From positions 992,001 through 1,056,000 of the forward strand of contig JBANDB010000012.1 in assembly GCA_037576215.1 (NCBI GenBank): 64,000 nt of DNA. Reading direction: 5' to 3'. Source of the DNA: Armillaria gallica. Its lineage: Eukaryota; Basidiomycota; Agaricomycetes; Agaricales; Physalacriaceae. The notes under the pieces were generated by a model. It was not told the DNA's origin, made no database searches, and worked only from the letters and a program-made list of their open reading frames with translations. Numbering within the stretch: the stretch's first letter is position 1; the number at the start of each line of letters is the position of its first letter. Of this stretch, positions 1-11,592 are shown piece after piece. The position numbers were made by a program, and so were the translations under genes.

Positions 1-1050
1 CAGGACGGCTTACAGGTTTTGGCCTTTCCCCACCTGCGTTTTCCAGCCGGCGACTATGCTTCCCTTGTCTGTCAATCTCCTCTTTCAGATGTTACCAAAG
101 AGCTGATTTGTGCGGTTTAGCCAGCAATCGACCATTGCTGTAGGAGACACAGGTGCCTATACATCTTTCACGACTGCTACTATCTTAGCCACTCTTCCGA
201 AATACCCGGTACCTTCTATGCTCGCTCCTGATTACAGGCTCGTAGCTTTTTTTCGGCATGGACGTATTTGTCCAGCTCCAAGGTTCCGAGTGAGGCGCAC
301 TCTACCAGGATTGTCGGAGAGGAACGCTAAAGTCGGACGCAGTGTGGATAAGCGATAGAGGTGCGCGCGTTGTTGTTTTGTCGTTGAGGATGTCGCTGAC
401 TTTGGCTGCCCAGGTCGAGACCTCTAGTCTTACCTCTGCGCTCACAGCCGTAGCCATTTACGAAGTCGGAAGAGACGTGCATTGGTTCCCAGCGCTGCAC
501 CAGAATTGTAGCCGTCTAGGATTGGTAGTGATGGAGGTACGGGCATCGTTTCTTTCGTTTGAGTGTCGTTTTCACATCGATGTCGGGCCGACTTCATGGT
601 TATCGGTCTTGATGCATAATATGCGTTGTGCCGACCGCGTGCACGCTGCTAAAATTGGACTCATGTCATAAATGCACTCTGCGCTAAATCTAAGCGACGT
701 CTTTCTCCAAGCGGGTGTAGGTCATTTTTCGTACGCGTGAGTCGTCTTGATCTATACGTGTTACTGCTTCCCTTTCCTGTCAGTCTGTTGCCATGCTAAG
801 ATCCTCCCTACAGATCTCACTCCATCTACACATACATGACACACGACTGGACACGATGTGTAAAGGACTGTGATGCAGGCGTATGCAGCTACTGTATGGT
901 TTGTTCTCCTCATCTCCTTTGAGCCGCATCGGCCGGGCTCCTAATAATATCTCCTTAGAACTGAATTTTCACTGCCTGTACCCTCGTGTCCTCTTGGGCA
1001 CAAAGATCGGTCAACGGGTGCTGAGTTACCATGGGATTGTCGTAACTTTG

Positions 1051-1107
1051 TAGTTCGATGGGCAAGAGGGCTTGGTCCATCTTTCTGGTTCGATCCCAGC
1101 TAATGAC
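1051..1107 (+). repeat. tRNA-like repeat (B box), degenerate
   Basis: A perfect RNA polymerase III B-box motif GGTTCGATCCC is at 1,087-1,097. A weakened A-box-like segment lies about 40 nt upstream. The flanking sequence matches the better copies at 3,875-3,943 and 39,884-39,951. It is a decayed member of the same tRNA-derived family and is unlikely to be a functional tRNA. Confidence 0.35.
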
Positions 1108-3529
1108 AAATCGTGCTATCTGGGAAAACATCCATCTTTTTCACTCGTTTATTGTGGAGGATGCGTGTATACAATTTCTGCTGTGATAAAATGCACGGTG
1201 ATGGTCGCCACACTTCTTTCTGTGTTTGCATTGTGAAATTATCTCTTTCAGATCTGACAGGTACCGAATGGGAGCATTTTGTTCGCCTTTCATGCAAGCC
1301 TTTTCGCCTGCTAATCCAAGAAATGCAAAGATATTTCGTTGTGAGGTGCTTGTTGCTCGTGGAGTTCTCTATTTCTCTCTATCACCTGTGAAACGTGACT
1401 GCTAGTGGACGTCTTTTGGCTGATTGCTAGACGTCTTTGAAAGGGCTTCTCAGTTCACTTCAGGGCCTCGGCCGTCGTCCTTGAATAAGCTGTAACATCG
1501 CCGCTAGACCTGTGAACCTGTCGTCACTCCTCGTGGGGACAAAGTCGATCCTCGACTGTGCATGACTTCTTCCCATCCTTCCGTGACATGCTGACTGTTT
1601 CATGTCGGAGCGTCCGCCATATACCAGATTGTTGATGGCACTGGCGGGACCAATCCTCGACCTACGGGAAACACAGAGCTCAAGGTGGGCCAGTTTTGTA
1701 TCTTTTGAGGGAGCTGATTTATAGTAGGCTCGAGTAAAAGATATATGATATTCCCTCGGTACGATGCTGCCGGATAATGGAAGGCATTCTCATTTTCTGA
1801 TATTCATGACCAACAGCTCGAAGCTGACCTATCATCAATTTTGCTTGTGTACATCTCTTCTCGGCGTCCTTTGACGCAAGACTCAGTTATGAGTGATATC
1901 TCTAGCATATCCTGAACCCGTCGCAGTATAACTGTGTTTATATGGCTGGATCGGAACCTCGTCCAGGCAGTTTCCTTGTTCGATCCCAGGACCTGCTATG
2001 ATGTGTATCGCTGTTGAAACATTTTAGGTTACAGGTTGGAAGTTATGGTATAATAACTACTAACTGGTACAGCTCCAAGTTTTGTCGGGTCTTCTCTAAT
2101 GGGTTTCTGTTCTCCGAGTGACTCACTGGCATATTGGTAATTCGAGACGATAACTCTGAAGCCCTATTCTGCGCACATCTCGGGAATACAAGAGATATAT
2201 CCGACTCTGAGTGCAATGGCTTGCCGCTGTGCCGTCGCCATGCTGTCTTTGAGTATACCTCCACCTGCCTGCGGTCACTTTCACTAGTGTTGCTCAAGCA
2301 TCGTAATGGTAGAGGTGAGGTACTTCGGTATGGGACTTCTGGCGTAGCCTGTAATAGGGCGCATCACTGGTTCGAGTCCTCACTCAAGCAGGTGTACAGT
2401 GTACTTAGGAAAGGTATCCTCGTTCGATCCGAGGACTTGCTCTATGAAGGCGGCTGCATGTCATGCTAATCTTTTTGGCTCAGGGGATGCTACTTTTGAG
2501 GTTTGCAATGACTACCAACAGGAACACGGTTCTTGTTTAGTGTCATATCATTCTCTCCCATGTCTGGCTCAGCGCTTGCTATGTACGAGTCGGGGAATTG
2601 GACTATCTCGGAGTAAAATGGCAGAAAAAACTGGCAACTTGGAGTAATTTCCCAGAACTTTGGCTGTTCAGACGCCCTGGCCCCTGGGCAAGTCGCTTCG
2701 GGCAAGATGCTTAATGCTAATCTACAATTTAGATTCGCATCACTAACAATTATCTACATGGTAGCTAATTTTTTGACCAGGAAGAGGAGCCGTACGTCAA
2801 CAGGATTCCCACCTACCTATTCGGTCACCTCGTTCAAGTCGGGGTCCTCCACTGACGATATAATCCTGTTTTTATTGCTAGACAGATTTCACTGATGCGG
2901 CAGAATCGGAACGAAGATGATGACCGAAATGGAGGAGAGCTGATAAATTACCACTGTGTTTAGATCACATGGTCGTTCGCCGTGGGAAAGTTCCACGATC
3001 AGCCTGGTACACCGAATACCTTTTCAAACAAGACAATATTGTCAATCTCTTTTATACGCTCGCTCCAGTTTCCAGGCTATTTTGAAGCTTGTCTCGCGAT
3101 GATTCCATGATGGTTATGGCCCACAAGGCTCCGATCGAGGCACACTCTACCAGGATGATTGCGGGGGAACGCTAAAGTCGGACGCCGTGCGAACAGAGGT
3201 GCGTGTATTGTTCATTTGACATTGGGGCGTCACTGACTTTAGCTGTCCAGGTCGACACCCTTACCTCTGTGCTCATAACCGTAACCATGGCTGAAGCTGG
3301 AAGGATCCCCTGAAGAGATGTGCATTGGTTCCCAGCGCTGTGCCATAATCGTAGCTGTTGATCTAGGGTCGGTAGTAGACGTACGGGCATCGTTTCCCTC
3401 GTTTTGACGTCTTGCTTATTTCGTGTTTGCAAGTCCTGTTGCATGTCCTACACCACCGGAGACTGCGCGCACCCTTCTCAAATCAGACTCGACCAGTTCA
3501 TACCTCATAATACAGTCTTCCTTCAATCC

Positions 3530-4435
3530 AGGTTTATCGCATGAAGACGTCCTTCTGTAAGCCGATGCTGGCTGGTTCATGCTGTGCGAGTCATCTCGAT
3601 CTAATCGGTGCGTCAGTGTCTCTGCTTTCCTTCCAGTGCTAAGGTCCTCTACATATCTTCCTGTGACTGCGCATATATGGTATGAAACGCAGGGGCCTGT
3701 GGTCTACTGGTGTGTGTGTGTGTGTATAGCAGGGCCCATCCGTCCGTCCCCTTTGAACCACACCGCCCTTCCCTTCGAACCGATGAGCTCTGGCTTGATC
3801 GTCCGCCCCAAGTGTGGTCCATAGAGATTGGGAAGGCCGGTATGTCTACGCTGAACTATCGGAGCATTATCGTAGCATTATGGTATAATGGACCAGGAGG
3901 CTCGGGCAAGTTACGCTATTTCTGGTTCGATCCCAGCTAATGTCATGTGTGACGATAACGAAGCCTTTTTCTTGGGAATATCATACATTTCACTGGCAAA
4001 CGCTACGTTGTACAGCAATTAATTGCATAGTGACGACCTATATCTTCATACGCGTCTCCGCCTTGTCTCTTTCGCAGTCTGGCAGCTCTTTTTTTCTACC
4101 GAATGCTCATGTCACAATCTCATTTGACTATTATTTCCGCCCTTGGCAGCGGTCTTTTGCCGGCAAATACAAGGATGCTCACCGAGTCCTGAATCCGCGA
4201 TGAAGCTAAGCTGAAGCTTGAAGGTGTGCGCGTTTCTCTTTCTATGCTAGGATGCGACTAACTTCAGCTCTCTAGGTCGCCCCGCGTGCCCGACAAATCA
4301 TAATCACCAAGAAAATCGAACGTGGAGTATCCGTTCAAGAGATGTGCACTAATTTGCGGCGATGTTGGAAATCGTAGTGGAGACATGGCTTTTTTCTTTT
4401 TCCTTGATGTCCCACTGACTTAGTGGTTCTTCAAT
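3530..4435. repeat. Extra repeat unit in copy 1, absent from copy 2
   Basis: Copy 2 passes directly from the equivalent of about 3,525 to the equivalent of about 4,435 (near 44,185), so about 0.9 kb is extra here or lost there. The same short phrase beginning caatccaRgt is found at both edges (about 3,524 and 4,434). The extra unit resembles 39,590-40,080. This fits unequal recombination between tandem repeat units. I see no gene in it apart from a tRNA-like segment at 3,875-3,943. Confidence 0.5.
3875..3943 (+). repeat. tRNA-derived repeat with A and B boxes
   Basis: The A-box-like TGGTATAATGG (3,881-3,891) and B-box GGTTCGATCCC (3,924-3,934) are 43 nt apart, the spacing found in tRNA genes. 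The first six bases (gcatta) can pair with taatgt at 3,938-3,943, giving an acceptor-like stem with one G-T pair. The anticodon arm is not recognisable. Similar copies lie at 39,884-39,951, 40,474-40,533 and, decayed, 1,051-1,107. This is a tRNA pseudogene or the head of a SINE. Confidence 0.45.
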
Positions 4436-4934
4436 CCAAGTCTATTACATCGAGTCGCCTTTCTCTACACAGAAGGTCCTCGCTATATATCTTCCTCCAT
4501 ACGCGCGTATATGGTACAAGCCTGCGGCTGCGGTCAACTGGCATGTGCATCTAAGGTTTGTCCTCCTCTCTTTCACAGCGCGTCGGCGAAGCTCATAAGA
4601 GTGTCTCTTTAGAACTGGCGTGATACGGCTTTCCACCGCCGGGACCTCGTGTCCTCTTGGGCTTCCCAAGCTGCAAACGGCACCACCTTATAAAGATTCC
4701 AGGAGGTATGTCCATGGTTTGTGTTTTAAACACCACGGTGTTGCTAATTTTGGCGTTGCAGGTTGGACCCCTGCTCTTTACCTCTGTCCTGTTGCGCAGT
4801 GCAAATTACACATGAACGAACTCCTAATGCGTGAGGACCGTAGCTGCAGACGGAGAATATTAATTCGTAGTGGAGGTGCGGGTATTATTGATATCGAGCC
4901 GGCGTCTCGCTAATTTTACGTCTAGTACCTGCCT

Positions 4935-5427
4935 CTAGTATGTGCGGCAGCTGTACTCATGCGCAGATATACCCCAGTCCCGCATATGCAGCAATCCTGC
5001 AGATCTTCTTCAAAGTCATTGTACATCGTTGGTATCGAGATTCGATCATATTGGCAGCTGCGCATTGTTTTCCCGGAATGTACATCAGACATCGTCACCG
5101 CTGCCGTATTTCTTACTCGTCTTCCCTGTGCATCTATGCATCCTGCTTATATGCGAGCATCTTCCTTAACACGCGCTCCACCTCTGCCTCGTTGCTAGGC
5201 TGCTTCGAATACGACGGGACGAGGTATGCCATCGGGATAGCGGCCCTCTCATCTAGTGGAGTAGAACCTCTAGAACTAGCGTCTAGATGAAGAAGTCCGG
5301 CTCGTCGATCCGCATAGACTTGCTGCGCAGCATAATCTGCACCATCTGCTATGAGGAGATGGAGCTTTCGGTATTTCTGTGTCAACCCTGCGTATGTTGG
5401 AACCGTTAGTTTCAATGTCTTCGACAA
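4935..5427 (-). pseudogene. Gene family G, copy in block 1, left (unknown function)
   Basis: This is one of five related copies in the window (also 10,483-10,843, 32,880-33,253, 44,674-45,107 and 59,586-61,755). The upstream exon reads openly from 5,427 to about 5,134 and contains phrases such as ADGADYAAQQVYADRRAG and YLVPSYSKQPSNEAEVE. The C-terminal part ends near 4,935 with the family ending CRTY followed by TAG. I do not recognise the domain. Reading-frame changes between the two parts mean introns or decay. It lies upstream of the seven-helix gene on the opposite strand, the same arrangement as at 44,674-45,107, and forms a large inverted repeat with the copy at 9,660-10,843. Confidence 0.45.
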
Positions 5428-5519
5428 AGTCGGCGAGGAGTCGCTTGGTCAGGGGAGGAGAGGGAGGGAAACAAGTTCATGCGAGGCGCTTATTGACGAT
5501 CAAGAAGCAGGTGCAATGA

Positions 5520-6010
5520 TGGTGGCGTGACTACAGAGGAAGACAATGTTCCCTGAGCTACGTTTAATCATCAAACAGCTTTTCTAAATGCTATCATGGA
5601 CGGGTCATACATTGGCAAGGATAACTATTTCATGCCAAAGCCAGGTCGACGAAACACTTCTCTAAACGAAAACATGCATTTGAAGCAAAGTAAGTGGCTT
5701 GTCATGAACAAACATAAATTTTAAAAAAGATGACTGCCGTCGAGGTTACCAGGATTATTGATTCTGAGGAGCGACAAGTTAAAAAGAAAGAGTAGGTCTG
5801 CGTGGTATACTACTTTTGATAACTGGGTTGGCACTTGCGATGCTGACAAGGCAACAGGTAAGGACGGGATTAATAGATCAAGAAACGGCTCCGTATGAAA
5901 GATTGATCCATATCAGAAGGCGTAGGAGTGTAATGTACGAGAATTTAACTTCCCATTCAAGGCCCCGATGATGACCGGAAAGGCAGAATCCTTGGGAATT
6001 ATATTTGATT
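5520..6010. repeat. Inverted repeat arm, upstream of seven-helix gene
   Basis: This segment is repeated in the same orientation at about 45,290-45,780 and in inverted orientation at about 9,740-10,250 and 58,900-59,400. A shared marker is the stretch around gatgaccggaaaggcagaat at about 5,969, whose reverse complement is at about 9,760. I see no gene. Together with family G it makes a pair of arms over 1 kb long in inverted orientation around the membrane gene. Confidence 0.6.
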
Positions 6011-6184
6011 TGGCAGGACCTGACATCAATTTTATGAACACGCGGACGAGAGAAGTTCTATTTTAAGCTATGGTGGTGGTATGGGTATGCGGAATGCGCA
6101 CCCATACCCATACCACCACCATAGCTTAAAATAGAACTTCTCTTGTCCGCGTGTTGAATAAATTGATGTCAGGTCCTGCCAAGG
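6009..6184. repeat. Long near-perfect inverted repeat (hairpin)
   Basis: The left arm ends at 6,089 and the right arm starts at 6,103. The arms are about 80 bp each and nearly identical after reverse complementing, including a ctatggtggtggtatggg segment and the stretch around aagttctattttaagc. The loop is about 13 nt. The corresponding place in block 2 (about 45,770-45,860) keeps only the left-arm-like sequence and has no hairpin. It lies about 110 bp upstream of the start codon of the membrane gene. Confidence 0.8.
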
Positions 6185-6292
6185 TCGCTATCATCGTCAT
6201 ACCGCCTATAAAACATGAAAAGTCAGTGTTCACTATTCCACCAACATACCCTTCCTTCCCAATTCTTTCCGGCACTTCAGAACCGTACAACA

Positions 6293-7331
6293 ATGCTGAA
6301 AACGACCTTTGTTGAATTGCTACTCTATGGTGCACTTCTCCTCACCCGAAACGGTGTCAGTGCTTACTCGAATCATCTTAGCTATACACGCTGCTGTGGT
6401 TGTTGGTACGTTCTGGATTGTTGGTGCGTCTTTCTTCTCAATGCCTCCGCCACTGTATACCATCTCAATGCTTGCCTTAGTGGGTCGTGATAAAGGCAGC
6501 AGCTGTTTCATTCGGTGCGGGCTGGTCATCGTGATGTACCTCATCGCGACATCCCCTCTCGCCCTTCGATGGATATTCGTCCAAGGCATCACCGATGGCG
6601 AAACACAGGAACTCACATAAATCTATTCTCATGGATGGATCCTCTTGAACTCGGTGTCCTTCATGGCAGTTATCCTGATCACGGGGTGCATTATGGTGAG
6701 AAGATATCATGATTAGACTTACCTGTCGGAAGGATTTGACGCAGGCTTTGGTGTAGATCTGGTGGTGCTGGTTCTTCGCTGGTCGGAGATTGATGTTTGC
6801 CATCATTCCAGGATTATGCATCACTGTCGGAACAAGTTCAGTTCTTTATAATTATCGTCAAAATTTCGAACTGACGTCCAACCTAGTTTTCGCTAGTGTT
6901 GGTCTTTATCAGATGACCGTTACACCCCCCTCTGGCAACGCATGTGCGGTCCAACTCGATTGGATGCTCCCATACTTCTCTATGGTGCTTGCCGTCACAT
7001 TGTCGTGCGCGCTGGTCACCTTATATCACATTGTAATGGATCGACGCATTGGGGGGATAACCCTCCGGCTCTGGATAAAGGTCATCGTCGAGTCCTCATT
7101 ATTGTTCGCTGCGGCGCCGGTTGTTTACATCATGAGTGACATCCATACGGGTTGCCCATTGCTTGTTGTGACTATGATTACTGTGAGCTGCAACTCAATG
7201 TGTTACTCTTCTAGGTGCTAATATGTCATCGTCAGAGTTTGGCGCCTATCCTGGCCATCACTCAGGTACCGGGCAACTTCGTGATGGCGAGGCCAGTGTC
7301 TCCGCATCTTGAACTCCGGGCTCGGGTTTGA
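6293..7331 (+). pseudogene. Seven-helix fungal membrane protein gene, copy 1 (decayed)
   Basis: The start ATG at 6,293 gives MLKTTFVELLLYG, a first membrane helix. Further hydrophobic helices follow in 6,340-6,600, 6,645-6,695 and 6,757-7,180. An intron at 6,696-6,756 joins TGCIM to IWWCWFF, matching the family's usual G-D-G-x-x-x-W-R-C-W region. The next stretch contains the conserved IPGLC and IVESSLL segments. A very short GT-AG stretch (7,183-7,214, 32 nt) may be a further intron and would carry the frame to a stop at 7,329-7,331; otherwise the frame stops at 7,219-7,221. A TAA at 6,618-6,620 interrupts the frame where copy 2 has TAC. The N-terminal frame also shifts near 6,350, by an unseen intron or an indel. 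These proteins are predicted integral membrane proteins of unknown ligand. I call it a pseudogene from the TAA. Confidence 0.6.
6696..6756 (+). other. Intron of the seven-helix gene, copy 1
   Basis: Donor GTGAGA, acceptor GTGTAG, 61 nt. Splicing restores the family motif with ATG ATC TGG at the junction. The same intron in copy 2 is 46,374-46,428. Confidence 0.6.
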
Positions 7332-7640
7332 AACCAGGGGCAATGCGTGATTGGCATCCAGTGAAAACCAAAAGGATTCAGCCAGGAAGCTGCGAGTTTA
7401 TGAATATTTAAGACCCTCACCACCATCGGACTTCTCCCACTTTAAAGTCTATTATTAGATAGTGGACTGTTGTCAATCTATTGCCATACTTCTAAAATCT
7501 AAAGATACTGTATCACTAGTTTTTGACTAGTTTCTGATGCTATAGACATACAGTAACCTTTTCGCATCGTGGAGTAAAATGAATAATTATAATGGTCGTC
7601 AAGATAGCTAAGCGCAGTACAGCCAAATTACAGCGAAAAG

Positions 7641-8438
7641 TTGAACCGGACTTGCCCTAGTAGTAGACGTGACTTGGAATATCACGTGTACGGTTTAGGG
7701 TGGGCTCTGCCGCCGATTTTTGAAACCTTTGCGCGATTTAAATCGTTACTGCAATCTCCTCCGTATCATGGGCTTCAAAGGGACTCGAGGACTTCTTCCC
7801 GAGAACCATTGCTCTATTTCGCCATTATCGTCGCTGCGTCGACCCCGGGATACTGCAATCACCTTCGTCTTTTCTGGAGTACATCCTGGCTTCGTCTCCA
7901 AGCCTGCCGCTCTTTGTGCCACGGATCGATGATGGAAACTAATCGCCCTATGATGCATTGGGTTAACTCTACTTCCATGGTGAAGCATATATGGTGGGTG
8001 GACGGGATTGTATGGAGGTGCGTACTACATGTTCTTTCAACATTGACTTTAGCTTTGCAGTTCGCTCGAACCTTATCCAAAAACACCCTGCATTGGAAGA
8101 ACCCTTCCGACGTGTCTGTAGGGGGCCATTTATGTTCTCATCCAGTGGAACAGGACGGCTTACATGTGACTATTTCCCCACTGAATCGGCGGCGACTATG
8201 GTTCCCTTGTGCGGCAATCATCTCTTTGGGATGTCATCAAAGAGCTGATTTGCACAGTATAGCCAGCGATCAATCACTCGACCCCTTTGAAGATGATCAT
8301 TGCTGTAGAAGACACCGACTTATACAGTTTTTCACGACTGCTACCATAGTCACCACTCCTTCTATTCTCGCTCCGGATTACAAGCCCGTAGCTTGTATCT
8401 GCCTGGACGTATTTGTTCAGCTCCAAGGCTCTTGGTAA
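7641..8438 (+). CDS. Uncharacterised 265-codon open frame in a decayed gene region
   Basis: The frame is open from 7,641 to 8,438, but I recognise no domain. A stretch at about 8,018-8,060 (gtgcgtac ... ctttgcag) looks like a 43-nt intron, and alternative frames before and after it also read as plausible protein, for example FSGVHPGFVSKPAALC around 7,870-7,925. The long frame may therefore be chance across an intron-containing decayed gene. Block 2 keeps part of it (47,460-47,732), where chromovirus B interrupts the sequence. The stretch 7,332-7,640 shows nothing. Confidence 0.2.
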   Translation: MNRTCPSSRRDLEYHVYGLGWALPPIFETFARFKSLLQSPPYHGLQRDSRTSSREPLLYFAIIVAASTPGYCNHLRLFWSTSWLRLQACRSLCHGSMMETNRPMMHWVNSTSMVKHIWWVDGIVWRCVLHVLSTLTLALQFARTLSKNTLHWKNPSDVSVGGHLCSHPVEQDGLHVTISPLNRRRLWFPCAAIISLGCHQRADLHSIASDQSLDPFEDDHCCRRHRLIQFFTTATIVTTPSILAPDYKPVACICLDVFVQLQGSW

Positions 8439-9660
8439 AGCCAACACTACCAGGCTTATTGGGGAGGAATGCCCGGTCTGATCCTACAGTCTGGAAAGGC
8501 GACGAAGCTTGAATGCGCGCGCATTACTCTTTCGATGCTAGGGTGCCACGAACTCCAGCTCTCCAGGTCGATCCGTGTGCCCGATAAATCATAACCGCCA
8601 AGCAAACTGAACGTGGAGGATCGACGCGCACTGACTCCCGGTTCTGTTGGAAATGGTAGTGGAGGTATGGGCATTGTTTCTTTCGCCTTGACGTATCGCT
8701 GATTTAGTGGTTCAATCCAAGTCTATTCCATCAAGTCGCCTTTCTCGAAGTGGATGGTCCTGCCTACAGATCTTCCTCCATCCGCGCATATAACACAAGG
8801 CTGGTTCTGAGGTCAACTGGTGTTTGCATCTAGGGTTTGTCCTCCTCACCTCCTTGAAGCATGTCGGCGGAGCTCCTAAGAATATCTCCTTCGAACTGGC
8901 GTGATGTAACTTCCCACTGCATGTGCCCTCATGTCCTCTTGGGCGTAAAGATTGATGGACGAGGTGCCTCAATAGCACTGAACTCTACTTCTCTTGATCC
9001 TCCGTGATACATGACTACGGACGTCTTTTGACTGGAATCGCAAATTGCGAGGCGTCTTTGTTAGGTTCACTTCACAGATTTGTTGAGATTTGGTTTTCAC
9101 GGCTTTAACGCCACTTTCTATTTATACCTATTTACCGCTTACTTCAAACTTTGACATTTCGTACCTATCGTTACTTGACTCCGAACCCCCACTGTCCCTA
9201 TACTGTACGACAGAATATACCGTCCTTCGAGTCCACTGCGCTGCCCTCCCGAACCACCAGAACCTAAATTCCAACAAGATTCGGTCGTCGTACCCGTCCC
9301 TAACGAGTGGGTACTCCGCCACTTATCTGCTGAAGCTGTTCTAGCCCATTGTGGGGACCGGTCACAGGTCTGTCTTCCCATCAACATGCAGGACCTTGCT
9401 TCCGAACGTTTTTCTGGCTGGACGACTGATTAGTCTTTTCCCAACGGCCGGGATTGCGTAGCTTATCTCCGCACAACGGAGCACAGGTACCGATTTTCTC
9501 CTTTGTCGAATTCACAGCTGTATTCTGATTTGCGATGTCAGAACATGATGTTGCCGCTCCGTGATAGGTGTTAGGCTCGAGCGCCAGATATGTGAATCTG
9601 ATATCATCTAGGATGATGGCCTTTTTTCTAGTGCAGACACTATCTTGTTTCAATATGACA
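8439..9660. repeat. Degenerate duplicated sequence, no intact gene
   Basis: Parts repeat elsewhere: 8,500-8,960 resembles 4,250-4,700, 44,190-44,410 and 57,890-58,080, while 9,290-9,400 resembles 58,480-58,600. Short open stretches and intron-like boundaries suggest an old, repeatedly copied gene, but I cannot name it. Confidence 0.4.
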
Positions 9661-10480
9661 CATCAGAATAATGAACACTGTTTTCGTTTTTGAAGATTCA
9701 TGCACCATGACTGACAGCTGCCCCACCAATGTCGGAAACTTGAGTCGAATATAATTCCCAAGGATTCTGCGCTTTCCGGTCATCATCGGGGTATGAGTGG
9801 AGTTATATTCTGGTCCACTACATTCCTACACCTTCTGATATGGATCAATCTTTCATACGGAGCCGTTTCTTGATCTATTAACCCTGTCCTTACCTGCTGC
9901 ATTGTCAACATTACAAGTATGAACCCAGCTATCAAAAGTAGTATACCACTCAGGCCTACACTTTCTTTTTTAGTTATCGCTCCTCAGATTCAATAATCCT
10001 GGTTACTTCGACGGGACTCCCTGCTTTTTATGTCACTTTGTATTAATGTCAGTACTACAGGTTTGCTTCATGACAAGCCATTTTGCTTAAAACACATATT
10101 TTCGTTTAGAGGAGTCTTACGTCGACCTGGCTTTGACATGAAATAGCCATCCTTGCCAATGTATGACCCTTCCATGATAGCTTTTAGAAAAGCGGTTTGA
10201 TAATTAAACGCAGCTTAGAGAACACTGTCTTCCTCTGCAGTCATGCCACCATCATGACCCAGGGAACATCCTTCCCAGTTAACGGCCTCCCAGGTCCTAC
10301 CCAATCGCCATCATCGCACCTACTTCTTGATTGTCGATGAACTCCTTGCATGAACATGTTTCCCTCCCTCCCCTCCCCTGACCCAGCAACTCCTCGCCGA
10401 CTTTATCAAAGAAATTGAAACTAACAGTTCCAACAGACACAGGATTGACACAGAAAAACCAAAAGCTTCATCTCCCTGAA
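9660..10480. repeat. Inverted copy of 5,430-6,000
   Basis: This is the reverse complement of the segment upstream of the seven-helix gene, and is repeated in the same orientation at 32,500-32,880 (part) and 58,900-59,580. I see no gene of its own; it leads into family G at 10,483. Confidence 0.6.
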
Positions 10481-10482
10481 GC

Positions 10483-10843
10483 GTGTCTGTAGCAGATGGC
10501 GCAGATTATGCGGCGCAACAAGTCTATGCAGATCGACGAGCCGGAGTCCTTCATCCAGACACCAGTTCCATAGGCTCCACTCCACCAGAGAAGGCCGCCA
10601 TCATGATGCCGTACCTCGGCTCATCGTATTCGAAGCAGCCTAGAGGTGGGGCAGAGGCGGAGAGCACCCAGAGATGTGGAGGAAGATACTCACGCATGAG
10701 CAGGATGCATAGGCACGCAGGGAAGGCGAGTAAGAAATACAGCAGCGGTGGGGATATTTAATGTATAGTCTGGAAATAAAATGCGCAGCTGCCAATATAG
10801 TCGCTGAAGATCTGCATATGAGCACAGCTGCCGCACATACTAG
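10483..10843 (+). pseudogene. Gene family G, copy in block 1, right (unknown function)
   Basis: Open from 10,483 with GADYAAQQVYADRRAG and a proline/serine-rich continuation, ending with the family C-terminus at TAG 10,841-10,843. It has lost part of the penultimate exon compared with 33,071-33,253. It converges with the Kre9-like gene on the minus strand just downstream, as in the other two G-Kre9 pairs. A single CAGCC at 10,636-10,640 is the empty site corresponding to the copia insertion at 59,788-61,459, and a single ATTGAAGA at 10,858-10,865 is the empty site of the hAT MITE at 33,276-33,577. The function is unknown to me. Confidence 0.45.
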
Positions 10844-10886
10844 AAGTAGGCACATTGATTGAAGATCAAGATGATATCGAGGCGAG

Positions 10887-11341
10887 TCACAGAGAATGAC
10901 GCTGGAGAGATACTACACAATTGGCTGAGTTTGCATTGGCCCATGCCAAGACAGCGGCGAGGATGCCGGCGCCTCCGACCTGCGCATGTGAGGTGGTGTT
11001 GAATGCAGAGGTGGAGGCGGTGGATGCAGCTGAGGTAATGGAAGGCGTGGTGGACGATGCGCGGGTGGAGGACCCGGATACGGAGGCGGAGTGAGATCCA
11101 GATGCGGACCTAGAAGCACGCTTAGCGAACGAAGGGTTCACAGAAGGAGGGAGACTCACGTGGATGCAGAACCAAACGACGCAGACGCAAAGCCACTAGC
11201 ACTTGCACTATCGCTCGCACTCGCAGACCCCATCAACGATGCCGAGGCAGACGAACTGACAGGCTCAGATCTCAGAGACGGAGAAAGTACCCGTATGAGC
11301 GTAGATATCGTTGATATCAGTATGGACATAATAATGTACAA
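10887..11341 (-). pseudogene. Kre9/Knh-like GPI-anchored gene, copy 1, C-terminal exons
   Basis: This Ser/Ala/Thr-rich stalk is followed by a hydrophobic C-terminus (GGAGILAAVLAW), the form of a GPI-attachment signal. An intron of 50 nt lies at 11,159-11,110 (donor GTGAGT, acceptor TCTAG) and keeps the frame. The exon upstream reads the end of a Kre9/Knh-like domain (around 11,310-11,280, D-I-Y-A), but the frame then breaks. The usual terminus is replaced by an extra tail to 10,887, because sequence kept in copies 2 and 3 downstream of the gene is deleted here. The 5' part of the gene is displaced to about 13,020-13,260 by an insertion of about 1.7 kb. It is a cell-wall/surface protein family, here a pseudogene. 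Confidence 0.55.
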
Positions 11342-11592
11342 AAATTCTTTTGTTCCATGGGGGCAACACCACTACTTCTGAAGCATCCCAGCACCACTTA
11401 TTTCAAGTAAATGAGCTGTCCCCTGGTTGTCCTTAAGGTTAGGTTCGCACGGCCACTTTCCCAAATGCCAATGGATCGACACGTGTCCCTGAATTTTACC
11501 AGTGACCACCACTTCAAATTCGCAAGTACTTTTCAGGAGATCCCGACGCTGCTACTCGCTACTACCAATGACTGATCCCTCCAGCATTATGT

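Noticed and set aside
2314..2384. tRNA-like segment with GGTGAGG/CCTCACT pairing and a B box
   Set aside because: The T-stem 3' strand would have to overlap the acceptor stem, so it cannot fold as a tRNA; treated only as part of the degenerate repeats.
3710..3724. GTGTGTGT run as a possible telomere repeat
   Set aside because: Only a short dinucleotide microsatellite; no TTAGGG-type repeats were seen in the window.
11091..11381. Plus-strand open frame rich in Ala/Asp
   Set aside because: Antisense to the Ser/Ala-rich stalk of the Kre9-like gene; low-complexity coding leaves the opposite strand open by chance.
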